Of a stretch of 64,000 bases of DNA, positions 43,829 to 52,378 are shown one piece after another; the first letter of the stretch is position 1; every line of letters starts with the position of its first letter. Source of the DNA: Pseudaestuariivita atlantica. GTDB taxonomy: Bacteria; Pseudomonadota; Alphaproteobacteria; Rhodobacterales; Rhodobacteraceae. The position numbers were made by a program, and so were the translations under genes. The DNA is taken from contig NZ_AQQZ01000004.1 of assembly GCF_001205715.1 (NCBI RefSeq), forward strand, positions 477,815 through 541,814. The letters run 5' to 3'. A model generated the notes under the pieces. It did not search any database. It was not told where the DNA came from and saw only the letters and a list, made by a program, of their open reading frames with translations.

Positions 43829-44574
43829 CAGATTTTCTCCAGCACGCGGTCGAGCCAGCCGGCGATGCCTTTGGCCGGTTCGGCGACCGGTTGCAGGAAG
43901 GGCGACAGGACGTCGATCTGGTCGAGGTCGTCCTTGGGCCGGGGCGGCAGGTACTTGTTGACGGGCTTGGTGACCAGTTCGGGCATCAGGTCGACGCCTT
44001 CGCGGTCCATCACCAGTTGGCTGACGGCGCTGTCCGGGTCACCGAGGTCGCCGAAATGGCGCGCGCCCGCGGGGCAGGTGCGCACGCAGGCGGGGGTGCG
44101 GTCTTCCTCGGGCAGGTTCTCGTTATAGATGCGGTCGACGCAGAGCGTGCATTTCTTCATCACGCCCGCCGCGCGGTCCAGTTCCCGCGCGCCGTAGGGG
44201 CAGGCCCAGGCGCAAAGGCCGCATCCGATGCAATCGTCCTCGTTCACCAGCACGATCCCGTCCTCGACCCGCTTGTAGCTCGCACCCGTGGGGCAGACGG
44301 TGACGCAGGGCGCGTCGTCGCAATGCAGGCAGGATTTGGGGAAGTGCACGGTCTGGGCCGGGCCGCGATCGGGCTGCACCTCGTAGGCGTGCACGCGGTT
44401 CAGGAACGTCCCCGACGGCGTCGCGCCATAGGCGTGCTGATCGGACAGGGGGGCGCCGTAATTCTCGGTGTTCCAGCCCTTGCAGGCGACCACGCAGGCG
44501 TGACAGCCGACGCAGGTGTCGAGGTCGATCACGAGGCCCAGTTTCTTGTCAGTTCTTTCCGGCAGCGCGGTCAT
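43828..44574 (-). CDS. soeB: Sulfite dehydrogenase iron-sulfur subunit
   Basis: This 248-residue ferredoxin-like subunit has four cysteine groups for four [4Fe-4S] clusters: CVGCHACVVACK, CLHCDDAPCVTVCP, CIGCGLCAWACPYG and CTLCVDR with a distal CVRTCP. It links SoeA to SoeC on the cytoplasmic face of the membrane. Its ATG overlaps the stop of the 46-residue gene upstream as ATGA. Confidence 0.88.
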   Translation of the reverse strand: MTALPERTDKKLGLVIDLDTCVGCHACVVACKGWNTENYGAPLSDQHAYGATPSGTFLNRVHAYEVQPDRGPAQTVHFPKSCLHCDDAPCVTVCPTGASYKRVEDGIVLVNEDDCIGCGLCAWACPYGARELDRAAGVMKKCTLCVDRIYNENLPEEDRTPACVRTCPAGARHFGDLGDPDSAVSQLVMDREGVDLMPELVTKPVNKYLPPRPKDDLDQIDVLSPFLQPVAEPAKGIAGWLDRVLEKI

Positions 44575-44711
44575 GCGACACCTCCGATGGCGAGGGGGAT
44601 CAGGGCGGCGTCCTGTGACGCGGATATCGCGCGGACGAGGTACAGCACGAAGCTGCCGAAGGTGATCGCGACGAACGCCGCGATCAGGAGAAGCGTCTTG
44701 CGCGGGGTCAT
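44571..44711 (-). CDS. 46-residue single-span membrane protein between soeA and soeB
   Basis: The frame runs from ATG 44711 to TGA 44571. The product begins MTPRKTLLLIAAFVAITFG and continues FVLYLVRAI, a single membrane span (about 6-27) with a basic N terminus, then a short polar tail ending AIGGVA. The stop and the soeB start share ATGA, and the ribosome site for soeB (GGAGG) lies within its last codons. It is probably an overlooked accessory of the sulfite dehydrogenase, for example a stabiliser of SoeC or an assembly aid. Confidence 0.7.
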   Translation of the reverse strand: MTPRKTLLLIAAFVAITFGSFVLYLVRAISASQDAALIPLAIGGVA

Positions 44712-44731
44712 GTCATGCCCCCCGCGCGCCC

Positions 44732-44784
44732 GCGAGATTTTTCGCAGGAAAAATCTCGCCAGAATTTTCGCAGAGAAATTCTGG
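44732..44784 (-). promoter_or_regulatory. Twin AT-rich hairpins immediately after soeA
   Basis: Two adjacent hairpins fill the space between the soeA stop and the small gene. On the plus strand the first has stem GCGAGATTTTT with AAAAATCTCGC and loop CGCAGG. The second has stem CCAGAATTT with AAATTCTGG and a loop containing TCGCAG. The second stem touches the soeA stop codon. They stand out as AT-rich in GC-rich DNA. Likely roles are blocking 3' decay or partial termination, giving different levels of soeA and soeBC. Confidence 0.7.
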
Positions 44785-47607
44785 TCATTGGCCCACCTTC
44801 CACGCCAGGTCCTCGGGGCCGCGCGGGACGGGGGCGTCCTGCGGCGGGAAGGAGGGCTGTGCCTCGGCCGGGGGAGCGACCTTTTCGATCTTCACGCGCA
44901 GATCGAACCATGCCGCCTGCCCGGTGATCGGATCGGAGTTCGACCAGCGCAGGCCGTCGCCGCGGGGCGGTAGCAATTCGTGGATCAGGTGGTTCAGCAG
45001 GAAGCCCTTGGTCGCCTCGGTCGCGTCGTCGTCGAGCGCCCAAGCGCCCTTGCGCTTGCCGATGGCGTTCCACGTCCAGACGGTGTTTTCGTTCAGCCCG
45101 GCCTGGTGCGCGACGGGCACAGTGATCTTGCCGTGCGCCGAGGTCACTTCGGCCCAGTCACCGTCGGCAAAGCCGTGCGCCTCCCAAAGCCGGGTCGGCA
45201 GGTAGAGCGGGTTGCGGCCGTGGATCTGGCGCAGCCACGCGTTTTGCGAGCCCCAAGAGTGGTACATCGCCATGGGGCGCTGGGTCAGCGCGTGGATCGG
45301 GTATTCGACCGGATCGACATGGCCGTCTTCCATCGGTGGGTACCAGATCGGCAGCGGGTCGAGCGTTGCCTTGATCCGTTCGCGGAGGTGGTCCGGCGGC
45401 TGGCGGTCTCCGTGACCTTCAGCGGCCAGCTGGAACTTGCGCATCGGTTCGCAATAAAGCTGGAACAGGTAGGGTTGCGGGCTGTCATAGAGGCCAAGCT
45501 CGACCGCCCAGTCCTGGTAGGCGCTGTTCCACGGTTTGTAATAGAGCGCCTCGTCCGGGATATGTTCGACGAAGAAGCCGCCATTGGCGATGTAGCTGTC
45601 CAGCTGCGCTTCGTTCGGGGCGCCGCGCCCGTGGGTGATGCCGTTATCACCCATCCGCCAACCGGCCAGCGGGCCGATGCCGGGCTTGCGCTGGTGGTTG
45701 ACGATGTAGTCGGCATAGTCGGCGTACTTGGCGCTGCCATCCTCGTCGGTAAAGCCGGGCAGGCCCATCTTGTTGGCCAGTTGCACCAGCACCGTCTGGA
45801 ACCCGCGCACGTCGCGGTCGGGTTCGATCACCGGCCAGCGGATCGCGTCCGCCGCGCCGTCCGCCTCGCAGATCGGGCGGTCCAGAAGCGAGATGCAGTC
45901 GTGCCGTTCCAGGTACGTGGTGTCCGGCAGGACGAGGTCGGCGAAGGCCACCATTTCCGACGAATAGGCGTCGGAATAGATGATGTTGGGGATGACGTAG
46001 TCGCCGTTTTCGTCCGTGTCGGTGAGCATCTTCATCACGCCCGACGTGTTCATGGACGAGTTCCACGACATGTTCGCCATGTACATGAACAGCGTGTCGA
46101 TCTTGTAGGGATCGCCCGCATGAGCGTTCGAGATGACCATATGCATCATCCCGTGGGCCGACATCGGGTTGTCCCATGTGAACGCCTTGTCGATCCGCGC
46201 CGCTGTGCCGTCGTCGCGCAGGGCGAGGTCTTCGGGCCCGCGCACGAAGCCGAGATGCGGACCGTCAAGCGGCGCGCCGGGCGTGACCTTGCAATGCGGT
46301 TTCGGGTGCGCTTCGACCGGTTTGGGGTAGGGCGGTTTGAAGCGGAAGCCGCCCGGAACCTCGACTGTGCCGAGGAGGATCTGGAGCGTGTGCAGCGCGC
46401 GGCAGGTCTGGAAGCCGTTGGAATGGGCGCTGATGCCGCGCATCGCGTGCATCGATACCGGGCGGCCCACCATCTTTTCGTGCCGTTCGCCGCGGAAATC
46501 GGTCCATGGCTGGTCGATCTCGAACGCCTCGTCGAACGCCACGCGCGCCAGTTCAAAGGCGATGCGGCGGATCTTGTCGGCCTTGATGCCGCAGCGGTCG
46601 GCCACGGCCTCGGGCGCGTGGGCGGGATCGAGGTAGCGTTCCGCCATCTTCACGAAAACGGTGCCGTGGGTGACGCCGCGGATGCGCAGCTTGCCGTTGA
46701 GGTCGGGGCGGACGCCCGGCTGGTCGAACGGTGCGGGTTTGCCGGTGGTCTTGTCGATCACCAGCATCTTGCCGTCGTCGTCGCGCAGGAACAGGCCGAA
46801 CTCAGAGCTTTTCGCGTCCGCGTTCACCAGCACCGGGGCGTTGGTGTAGCGCGACAGGTAGTCGAGGTCGATCTTGCCTGCCTTCATCAACTCATGCACC
46901 AGCGCGAGGATGAAAAGGCCATCGGTGCCGGGCGTGATGCCGACCCAGTCGTCGGCCACGGCGTTGTAGCCCGAGCGGATCGGGTTCACGCCGATCACCC
47001 GCGCGCCGCGCGCCTTGATCTTGCCGATGCCCATCTTGATCGGGTTGCTGTCGTGATCCTCGGCCACGCCGAACAGCATGAACAGCTTGGTGTGGTCCCA
47101 GTCGGGCTGGCCAAACTCCCAGAACGCGCCGCCCATCGTGTAGATGCCGCCCGCCGCCATGTTCACGGAACAAAAGCCGCCATGTGCGGCATAGTTCGGC
47201 GTGCCGAAATTCTGCGCCCAGAACGAAGTGAAGGATTGCGACTGGTCGCGCCCCGTGAAGAAGGCCAGTTTCGACGGGTCGTCGTTGCGGATCCTGGTCA
47301 GGCGGTCAGCGGCGATGTCGAGCGCCTCGTCCCACGTGATCTCTTCGAACTTGCCTTCGCCGCGCTTGCCCACGCGTTTCAGGGGCGCGCGCAGGCGGGA
47401 GGGCGCGTTGACCTGCATGATGCCGGCAGAGCCCTTGGCGCACAGCACGCCCTTGTTCACCGGGTGGTCGCGGTTGCCTTCGATATAGGCGACCTTGCCG
47501 TCCTTGAGGTGCACGTTGATCCCGCAGCGGCAGGCGCACATGTAGCAGGTCGTCTTGCGGACCTCGTCCGAGACTTTCGGAGAAAGGTTCAGCTTGGGCT
47601 GGTTCAT
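44785..47607 (-). CDS. soeA: Sulfite dehydrogenase molybdopterin subunit
   Basis: This 940-residue DMSO-reductase-family subunit has an N-terminal [4Fe-4S] motif (C21, C24, C28 and a fourth cysteine in KGVLCAKG). Molybdopterin-binding blocks follow (TPNYAAHGGFCSVNMAAGG, LTQRPMAMYHSWGSQNAWLR). No twin-arginine signal is seen, so it faces the cytoplasm, as known for SoeA, which oxidises sulfite to sulfate. Context (xsc, pta, tauE upstream) fits removal of sulfite freed from sulfoacetaldehyde. The alternative, a DmsA-like reductase, usually has a Tat leader. Confidence 0.87.
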   Translation of the reverse strand: MNQPKLNLSPKVSDEVRKTTCYMCACRCGINVHLKDGKVAYIEGNRDHPVNKGVLCAKGSAGIMQVNAPSRLRAPLKRVGKRGEGKFEEITWDEALDIAADRLTRIRNDDPSKLAFFTGRDQSQSFTSFWAQNFGTPNYAAHGGFCSVNMAAGGIYTMGGAFWEFGQPDWDHTKLFMLFGVAEDHDSNPIKMGIGKIKARGARVIGVNPIRSGYNAVADDWVGITPGTDGLFILALVHELMKAGKIDLDYLSRYTNAPVLVNADAKSSEFGLFLRDDDGKMLVIDKTTGKPAPFDQPGVRPDLNGKLRIRGVTHGTVFVKMAERYLDPAHAPEAVADRCGIKADKIRRIAFELARVAFDEAFEIDQPWTDFRGERHEKMVGRPVSMHAMRGISAHSNGFQTCRALHTLQILLGTVEVPGGFRFKPPYPKPVEAHPKPHCKVTPGAPLDGPHLGFVRGPEDLALRDDGTAARIDKAFTWDNPMSAHGMMHMVISNAHAGDPYKIDTLFMYMANMSWNSSMNTSGVMKMLTDTDENGDYVIPNIIYSDAYSSEMVAFADLVLPDTTYLERHDCISLLDRPICEADGAADAIRWPVIEPDRDVRGFQTVLVQLANKMGLPGFTDEDGSAKYADYADYIVNHQRKPGIGPLAGWRMGDNGITHGRGAPNEAQLDSYIANGGFFVEHIPDEALYYKPWNSAYQDWAVELGLYDSPQPYLFQLYCEPMRKFQLAAEGHGDRQPPDHLRERIKATLDPLPIWYPPMEDGHVDPVEYPIHALTQRPMAMYHSWGSQNAWLRQIHGRNPLYLPTRLWEAHGFADGDWAEVTSAHGKITVPVAHQAGLNENTVWTWNAIGKRKGAWALDDDATEATKGFLLNHLIHELLPPRGDGLRWSNSDPITGQAAWFDLRVKIEKVAPPAEAQPSFPPQDAPVPRGPEDLAWKVGQ

Positions 47608-47682
47608 GGGATCACCTGTTTGCCTGTGCCCGCACCCTAGCGGAAATAATTCCCGGTGCGAGGGGCGTTGGAGAATTTCGTG

Positions 47683-48441
47683 TCATGCGAGCGACCGCGC
47701 GAGGGCCAGCGCGCCCAGCCCGATCAGCAGCCAGAGGCAGACCGGGCGGTAATAGGGTTGCAGTCGCGGCGTGAAGAGCGCCTGCCCGATCAGCACGCCC
47801 GCCATGCAGGGCAGCACAAGCGCGAGGCCGCGCAGCGTCGATTGCGCGTTCATGGTGCCGTACCAGAGGTGCACCAGCAGCGAGGCGCTGGAGCCGAGGA
47901 ACAGGAACACCACGAGCGTGGCGCGCATCTGGCGCGGGTCGGCCTGCCGGGCGAGCACATAAAGCGCCACCACCATGCCGCCCACGCCCGCCAGCCCCGT
48001 CACGAGACCCGCGATCAGCCCGGTTGCCACGGTGCCGGTCGTCGTGCCGAGAAAGGCCATGCGCACGCGGCCGAGTTGCAGCGCGGCCAGCGCGATCAGG
48101 ATCACCAGCGCGACCTGGCGTGACAGGTTCGGATCGAGCGTGGTTGTCAGCCCAAGCCCCACGATCATGCCCAGAAACGAGCCCGCGACGAGGATCAGCG
48201 CGACGCGGTTGTCGGCCTCCCGCAGTCCGCCGCGCAGCATGAGGATCGAGGCGGCGATCTCCAGCCACCACAGGACCGGGATCAGTTGCACCGGCGGCAG
48301 GATCAGCACGCCGATGGCCAGCGCGAAGGCCGACAGCGCAAATCCCGTGAACCCGCGCACGATCCCGGCGGCAAGGACGATGGCGACCAGCGCGGCGAAG
48401 TCCGCCGGGGAGAGCGCGATCAGGGGCCAAAGCTCAGCCAT
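47683..48441 (-). CDS. TauE/SafE family sulfite exporter
   Basis: This 252-residue inner-membrane protein has about eight segments in two halves; GIVRGFTGFALSAFALAIG and GLVTGLAGVGGMVVALYVL carry the family motifs. It lies between pta and soeA and overlaps pta by eight bases, so it probably exports sulfite or related anions from sulfoacetaldehyde desulfonation. Sulfonate operons in Roseobacters often carry such an exporter (known). Confidence 0.88.
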   Translation of the reverse strand: MAELWPLIALSPADFAALVAIVLAAGIVRGFTGFALSAFALAIGVLILPPVQLIPVLWWLEIAASILMLRGGLREADNRVALILVAGSFLGMIVGLGLTTTLDPNLSRQVALVILIALAALQLGRVRMAFLGTTTGTVATGLIAGLVTGLAGVGGMVVALYVLARQADPRQMRATLVVFLFLGSSASLLVHLWYGTMNAQSTLRGLALVLPCMAGVLIGQALFTPRLQPYYRPVCLWLLIGLGALALARSLA

Positions 48442-49438
48442 CCTGCCCTGCCGCCTGAAGGGCGGTCACGGCGATCAGGTTGACGATGTCTTCGGCGTTG
48501 CAGCCACGGCTGAGGTCGTTCGCGGGCCGGTTGAGGCCCTGCAGGATGGGGCCGATGGCCTCGCACCCGCCGACGCGCTGGGCGATCTTGTACCCGATAT
48601 TGCCGGCGTCGAGATCGGGGAAGATCATCACGTTCGCACGCCCGGCGGTGGGCGAGCCCGGTGCCTTGGACGCCCCGACCTCTGGCACGAAGGCGGCGTC
48701 GAACTGCAACTCGCCGTCAGAGGCGATGTCAGGCCGGGTGTCGGCGAGGGTCTGGGCGGCGGTTGTGACCTTGCCGACGCGGGCGTGCCGCGCGCTGCCC
48801 TTGGTCGAGAAGGACAGGAAGGCGACGCGCGCCTCGTGCCCCGTTAGCGCCGTCCACGACGCCGCCGACTGCGCGGCGATCCCGGCCAGCTGGTCGCTGT
48901 CGGGGTCGATGACGAGGCCGCTGTCGGAAAAGATCATCGCGTCCCGGCCCGAAGCGTGGCCTTCGGGCAGGACCATCAGGAAGAACGAGGACACGAGCGG
49001 CGCATCGGGCGCCTTGCCGATGATCTGCAGCGCGGCGCGCACGGTGTCCGAGGTGGTGGCGACCGCGCCGCCCACGGTGCCGTCGGCATGGCCCGCGCGG
49101 ACCATGAGCGCGGCGAAGGTGAGCCTGTCCTGCACGGCCACGGCGGCCTTGTCGGGGGTCATGCCCTTGTGGCCCCGCAACTCGACCAGCAGGTCGGTGA
49201 GGGCGGGGGTCAGGGGCGAGGTCGCCGGATCGTGGATTTCCGGAAGGGCCTCTCGTCCGCCCTGGTGGGCGGCCTCGATCGCGGCGGGGTCACCGACAAG
49301 CGAAACGCGGGCGAGACCGCTGGCATTGGCGTCGAGCGCCGCCGCGATCACGCGGGGATCGTCGCCTTCGCTGAGAACGATGCGGCGGTCGAGCGGCGTG
49401 GCGCGCTCTCGCAGGGCGGAGAGGACGGGATGGGTCAC
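48434..49438 (-). CDS. pta: Phosphate acetyltransferase
   Basis: This 334-residue short-form Pta converts the acetyl phosphate made by Xsc to acetyl-CoA. It has RIVLSEGDDPRVIAAAL at the start, KDxIFSDSG-type MIFSDSGLVIDPD, and PDLDAGNIGYKIAQR. It begins with GTG 100 bases after xsc, in the same operon. Confidence 0.92.
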   Translation of the reverse strand: MTHPVLSALRERATPLDRRIVLSEGDDPRVIAAALDANASGLARVSLVGDPAAIEAAHQGGREALPEIHDPATSPLTPALTDLLVELRGHKGMTPDKAAVAVQDRLTFAALMVRAGHADGTVGGAVATTSDTVRAALQIIGKAPDAPLVSSFFLMVLPEGHASGRDAMIFSDSGLVIDPDSDQLAGIAAQSAASWTALTGHEARVAFLSFSTKGSARHARVGKVTTAAQTLADTRPDIASDGELQFDAAFVPEVGASKAPGSPTAGRANVMIFPDLDAGNIGYKIAQRVGGCEAIGPILQGLNRPANDLSRGCNAEDIVNLIAVTALQAAGQDG

Positions 49439-49538
49439 GCGGCGGCCTCGGGCCGCGCGGCATGCCCGGACAGGGCGGGGCCGGCCACGCCGAAGCGCGC
49501 CCGTCCCGATATCATGCGAGGTCGTCCGGCCGGGGCCG

Positions 49539-51317
49539 TCATACCACCTGCTCGACCATGTCGTCCTTGGAGATGCCCGCGACCGACACCGGCTTCTTCA
49601 TGGCGTCGCGGCGGAAGGGCTCCCCCAGCTCCTGGTTGATCATGGCTTCGATGAGGGTGGTGACCCCGTTCTCCATCTGGTCCTTGATCGCCTGGTTCAG
49701 GGCATCGGTCAGTTCGTCCATGGTGCGGGCGACGACGCCCTTGAGGCCGCAGGCCTCGGCGATGCCGGCATAGGACACGTCGGTGTCCAGCTCGGTGCCG
49801 ACGAAGTTGTCGTCGAACCACAGGGTCGAGTTCCGCTTTTCCGCGCCCCACTGGTAGTTGCGGAAGACGATCTGCGTGACCGGCGGCCAGTCGCCGCGGC
49901 CGATGGCCGTCAGTTCGTTGACCGCGATGCCGAAGGCGCCGTCACCGGCGAAACCGACGACCGGCACGTCCGGCTGGCCGATCTTGGCGCCGACGATGGC
50001 CGGGAGGCCGTAGCCGCAGGGGCCGAACAGGCCGGGTGCGAGGTATTTGCGGCCCTCGTCGAAGTCCGGGTAGGCGTTGCCGATGGCGCAGTTGTTGCCG
50101 ATGTCGGACGAGATGATCGCCTCGCGCGGGAGCGCGGCCTGGATCGCGCGCCACGCCATGCGGGGGCTCATCCAGTCGGGCTTGTCGGCGCGCGCACGCT
50201 GGTTCCAGGTGGTGCCGGGATCGTCGTCTTCATGCGTCATTTCGGTCAGCTGCTGTTTCCAGCGGCTCTTGGTTTCGGCGATGGTGTTCTTGCGCGCCTC
50301 GCGGCCCGCGTCACCGGCGTCGTCCGACAGGTTGGCAAGGATGCCCTTGGCGACCTTGGCCGCGTCGCCGACGATGCCGACGGTGACCTTCTTGGTCAGG
50401 CCGATCCGGTCGGGGTTGATGTCGACCTGGATGATCTTGGCGTCGTTGGGCCAGTATTCCATGCCATAGCCCGGCAGGGTCGAGAACGGGTTGAGCCGCG
50501 TGCCGAGCGCCAGCACGACGTCGGCCTGCTTGATCAGCTCCATCCCGGCTTTCGACCCGTTATAGCCCAGCGGGCCGGCAAACAGCGGGTGCGAGCCGGG
50601 GAAGGCGTCGTTGTGCTGGTAGCCGACGCAGACCGGCGCATCGAGCCGTTCGGCCAGCGCCTTGGACGCCTCGAGACCGCCCGCCGACAGGACCACGCCC
50701 GCGCCGTTCAGGATCACCGGGAACTTGGCCGAGGACAGAAGCTCTGCCGCCTTGGCGACCGAGTTCTCGCCACCGGGCGAGCGTTCGAATTCGATCGGGT
50801 CGGGCAGTTCGATGTCGATCACCTGCGTCCAGAAATCGCGCGGGATGTTCAGCTGGGCGGGGCCAGACAGGCGCTTGGCCTGGCTGATCACGCGGGTCAG
50901 GACCTCGGCCACGCGGGAGGGGTCGCGGACCTCTTCCTGGTAGGCGACCATGTCCTCGAACAGTTTCATCTGCTCGACTTCCTGGAAACCGCCCTGGCCG
51001 ATGGTCTTGTTCGCGGCCTGCGGGGTGACCAGCAGAAGCGGCGTGTGGTTCCAGTAGGCGGTTTTCACGGCGGTCACGAAGTTGGTGATGCCGGGGCCGT
51101 TCTGCGCGATCATCATCGACATCTTGCCGGTGGCGCGGGTGTAGCCGTCCGACATCATGCCGGCGGAGCCTTCATGCGCGCAGTCCCAGAACTTGATACC
51201 CGCCGCCGGGAACAGGTCCGAGATCGGCATCATGGCCGACCCGATGATCCCGAAGGCATGCTGGATGCCATGGCGCTGCAGCACCTTCACAAAGGCTTCT
51301 TCGGTCGTCATCTTCAT
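49539..51317 (-). CDS. xsc: Sulfoacetaldehyde acetyltransferase
   Basis: This 592-residue ThDP enzyme cleaves sulfoacetaldehyde with phosphate to acetyl phosphate and sulfite, the central step in taurine and isethionate breakdown. It has HEGSAGMMSDGYTRATGK (catalytic Glu), the ThDP motif VGFAGDGAFGIAVNEL to NYQWGAEKRN, and the Xsc-typical C terminus (GEPFRRDAMKKPVSVAGI). The ATG has AGGAG eight bases upstream. It heads xsc-pta-tauE-soeA-orf-soeB-soeC. No taurine transporter, tpa or tauR gene is in the window. Confidence 0.95.
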   Translation of the reverse strand: MKMTTEEAFVKVLQRHGIQHAFGIIGSAMMPISDLFPAAGIKFWDCAHEGSAGMMSDGYTRATGKMSMMIAQNGPGITNFVTAVKTAYWNHTPLLLVTPQAANKTIGQGGFQEVEQMKLFEDMVAYQEEVRDPSRVAEVLTRVISQAKRLSGPAQLNIPRDFWTQVIDIELPDPIEFERSPGGENSVAKAAELLSSAKFPVILNGAGVVLSAGGLEASKALAERLDAPVCVGYQHNDAFPGSHPLFAGPLGYNGSKAGMELIKQADVVLALGTRLNPFSTLPGYGMEYWPNDAKIIQVDINPDRIGLTKKVTVGIVGDAAKVAKGILANLSDDAGDAGREARKNTIAETKSRWKQQLTEMTHEDDDPGTTWNQRARADKPDWMSPRMAWRAIQAALPREAIISSDIGNNCAIGNAYPDFDEGRKYLAPGLFGPCGYGLPAIVGAKIGQPDVPVVGFAGDGAFGIAVNELTAIGRGDWPPVTQIVFRNYQWGAEKRNSTLWFDDNFVGTELDTDVSYAGIAEACGLKGVVARTMDELTDALNQAIKDQMENGVTTLIEAMINQELGEPFRRDAMKKPVSVAGISKDDMVEQVV

Positions 51318-51430
51318 GCGAACATCTCCTATAGGGGAATCGGCCCGGATTTCGGGCTGTTTGCCGAGGTTTTATGCGAGACTGGACCTATAGAGTTAGG
51401 GCCAGATTGTCGCGGATCGTGTTGCCAGTT

Positions 51431-51449
51431 GAGACTTTGGGTCTCAAAA
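51431..51449. promoter_or_regulatory. Dyad operator candidate in the xsc divergent promoter region
   Basis: A perfect seven-base dyad, TTGAGAC-N5-GTCTCAA, sits in the 187-bp gap between xsc and the methyltransferase gene, next to an AT-rich run (A6 and T8). The size and position fit a repressor or activator site for one or both genes. It may instead be a small hairpin in either leader. Confidence 0.4.
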
Positions 51450-51504
51450 AAGGTTCTTGTTTCGGTTTTTTTTTGATTCAACGTCTATTATCGGAGGACG
51501 CCTC

Positions 51505-52287
51505 GTGGGGTCTATGGATTATGATGACGCGGCTGCAGATCGATTGGAAGCAGCCTACCTTGGGCCGGATGTGACTGCGCAGCGCGCCCACACGATGCGA
51601 TTGCTGGACATTCAGCCGGGCGAAGCGGTGATCGACCTTGGGTCTGGACCCGGCTTTCTGGCCTCTGACATCGCCGATGCGACCGGACCCGAGGGGCGCG
51701 TGCTGGGCATCGATCTGTCTGACGCCCTGATCTCCCGCGCGCGACGCCGGACCACGCAACACTGGCTGCGCCACGAGAAGGCGGACGTGACGCAGATTCC
51801 ATCAGAGGATGCCTCGTTCGACGTCGTGGTCAGCACTCAGGTGGCCGAATATGTGCCCGACATCGACGCCTTCTGTGCCGAGATGCACCGCGTGATGAAG
51901 CCGGGCGCGCGCGGACTGGTGATGGCGACCGATTGGAACGCGATGTCGTGGTCATCGAGTGACCCGGAGAGGATGGCGCGGGTTATGGCGGCCTTTGCCC
52001 CGCATTGTGCCGACAGCAGCCTGCCGCAAAGCTTGCGCGGACGGCTGCGCGATGCGGGGCTTGAGGTAACGGGCATCGACTGTTTTCCCATCGTGACCAC
52101 GGACTGGCACGAGGGATGTTACTGCCAGACGGTCATTCCCTTCATCCAGGGATATATTCGCACGGTCGGCACGCTGGATGACGCCACGCTTGATGCATGG
52201 GCGGAGGACCTTGCCGATCTGAATGCGCGGGGCGAGCATTTCTTTGCGACGTTCCGGTTCAGTTTTCTGGTGACGCGCCCGCACTGA
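51505..52287 (+). CDS. Class I SAM-dependent methyltransferase
   Basis: This 260-residue product has the SAM motif VIDLGSGPGFLASDIAD, the acidic GIDLSDALISRARRR, and FDVVVSTQVAEYVPD, as in UbiE/Methyltransf_11 enzymes. GTG 51505 is favoured because GGAGG lies seven bases before it; ATG 51514 is the alternative. It is divergent from xsc. The substrate is unknown. The leader is notably AT-rich. Confidence 0.83.
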   Translation: MGSMDYDDAAADRLEAAYLGPDVTAQRAHTMRLLDIQPGEAVIDLGSGPGFLASDIADATGPEGRVLGIDLSDALISRARRRTTQHWLRHEKADVTQIPSEDASFDVVVSTQVAEYVPDIDAFCAEMHRVMKPGARGLVMATDWNAMSWSSSDPERMARVMAAFAPHCADSSLPQSLRGRLRDAGLEVTGIDCFPIVTTDWHEGCYCQTVIPFIQGYIRTVGTLDDATLDAWAEDLADLNARGEHFFATFRFSFLVTRPH

Positions 52288-52378
52288 TCCGCCGGGACAC
52301 ATAATTGTGGCCGGTTGCCGCCTCGTTTTCGGCGCAGTTTTCGCTTAAAGCGGGGCAACTGGAAACCGGGCGCGGATC

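Noticed and set aside
44785..47607. Calling the molybdoenzyme a DMSO reductase (dmsA)
   Set aside because: No twin-arginine leader is visible and the operon carries xsc, pta and a sulfite exporter, which fits SoeA better.
44980..47640. Very long plus-strand open frame (886 codons) opposite soeA
   Set aside because: It is antisense to a well-supported molybdoenzyme; long antisense frames arise from high GC at third positions, and the peptide has no recognisable domain.
48480..51476. A 998-codon plus-strand frame opposite xsc and pta
   Set aside because: Same GC effect; it crosses two real genes and their gap, has no ribosome site and low-complexity composition.
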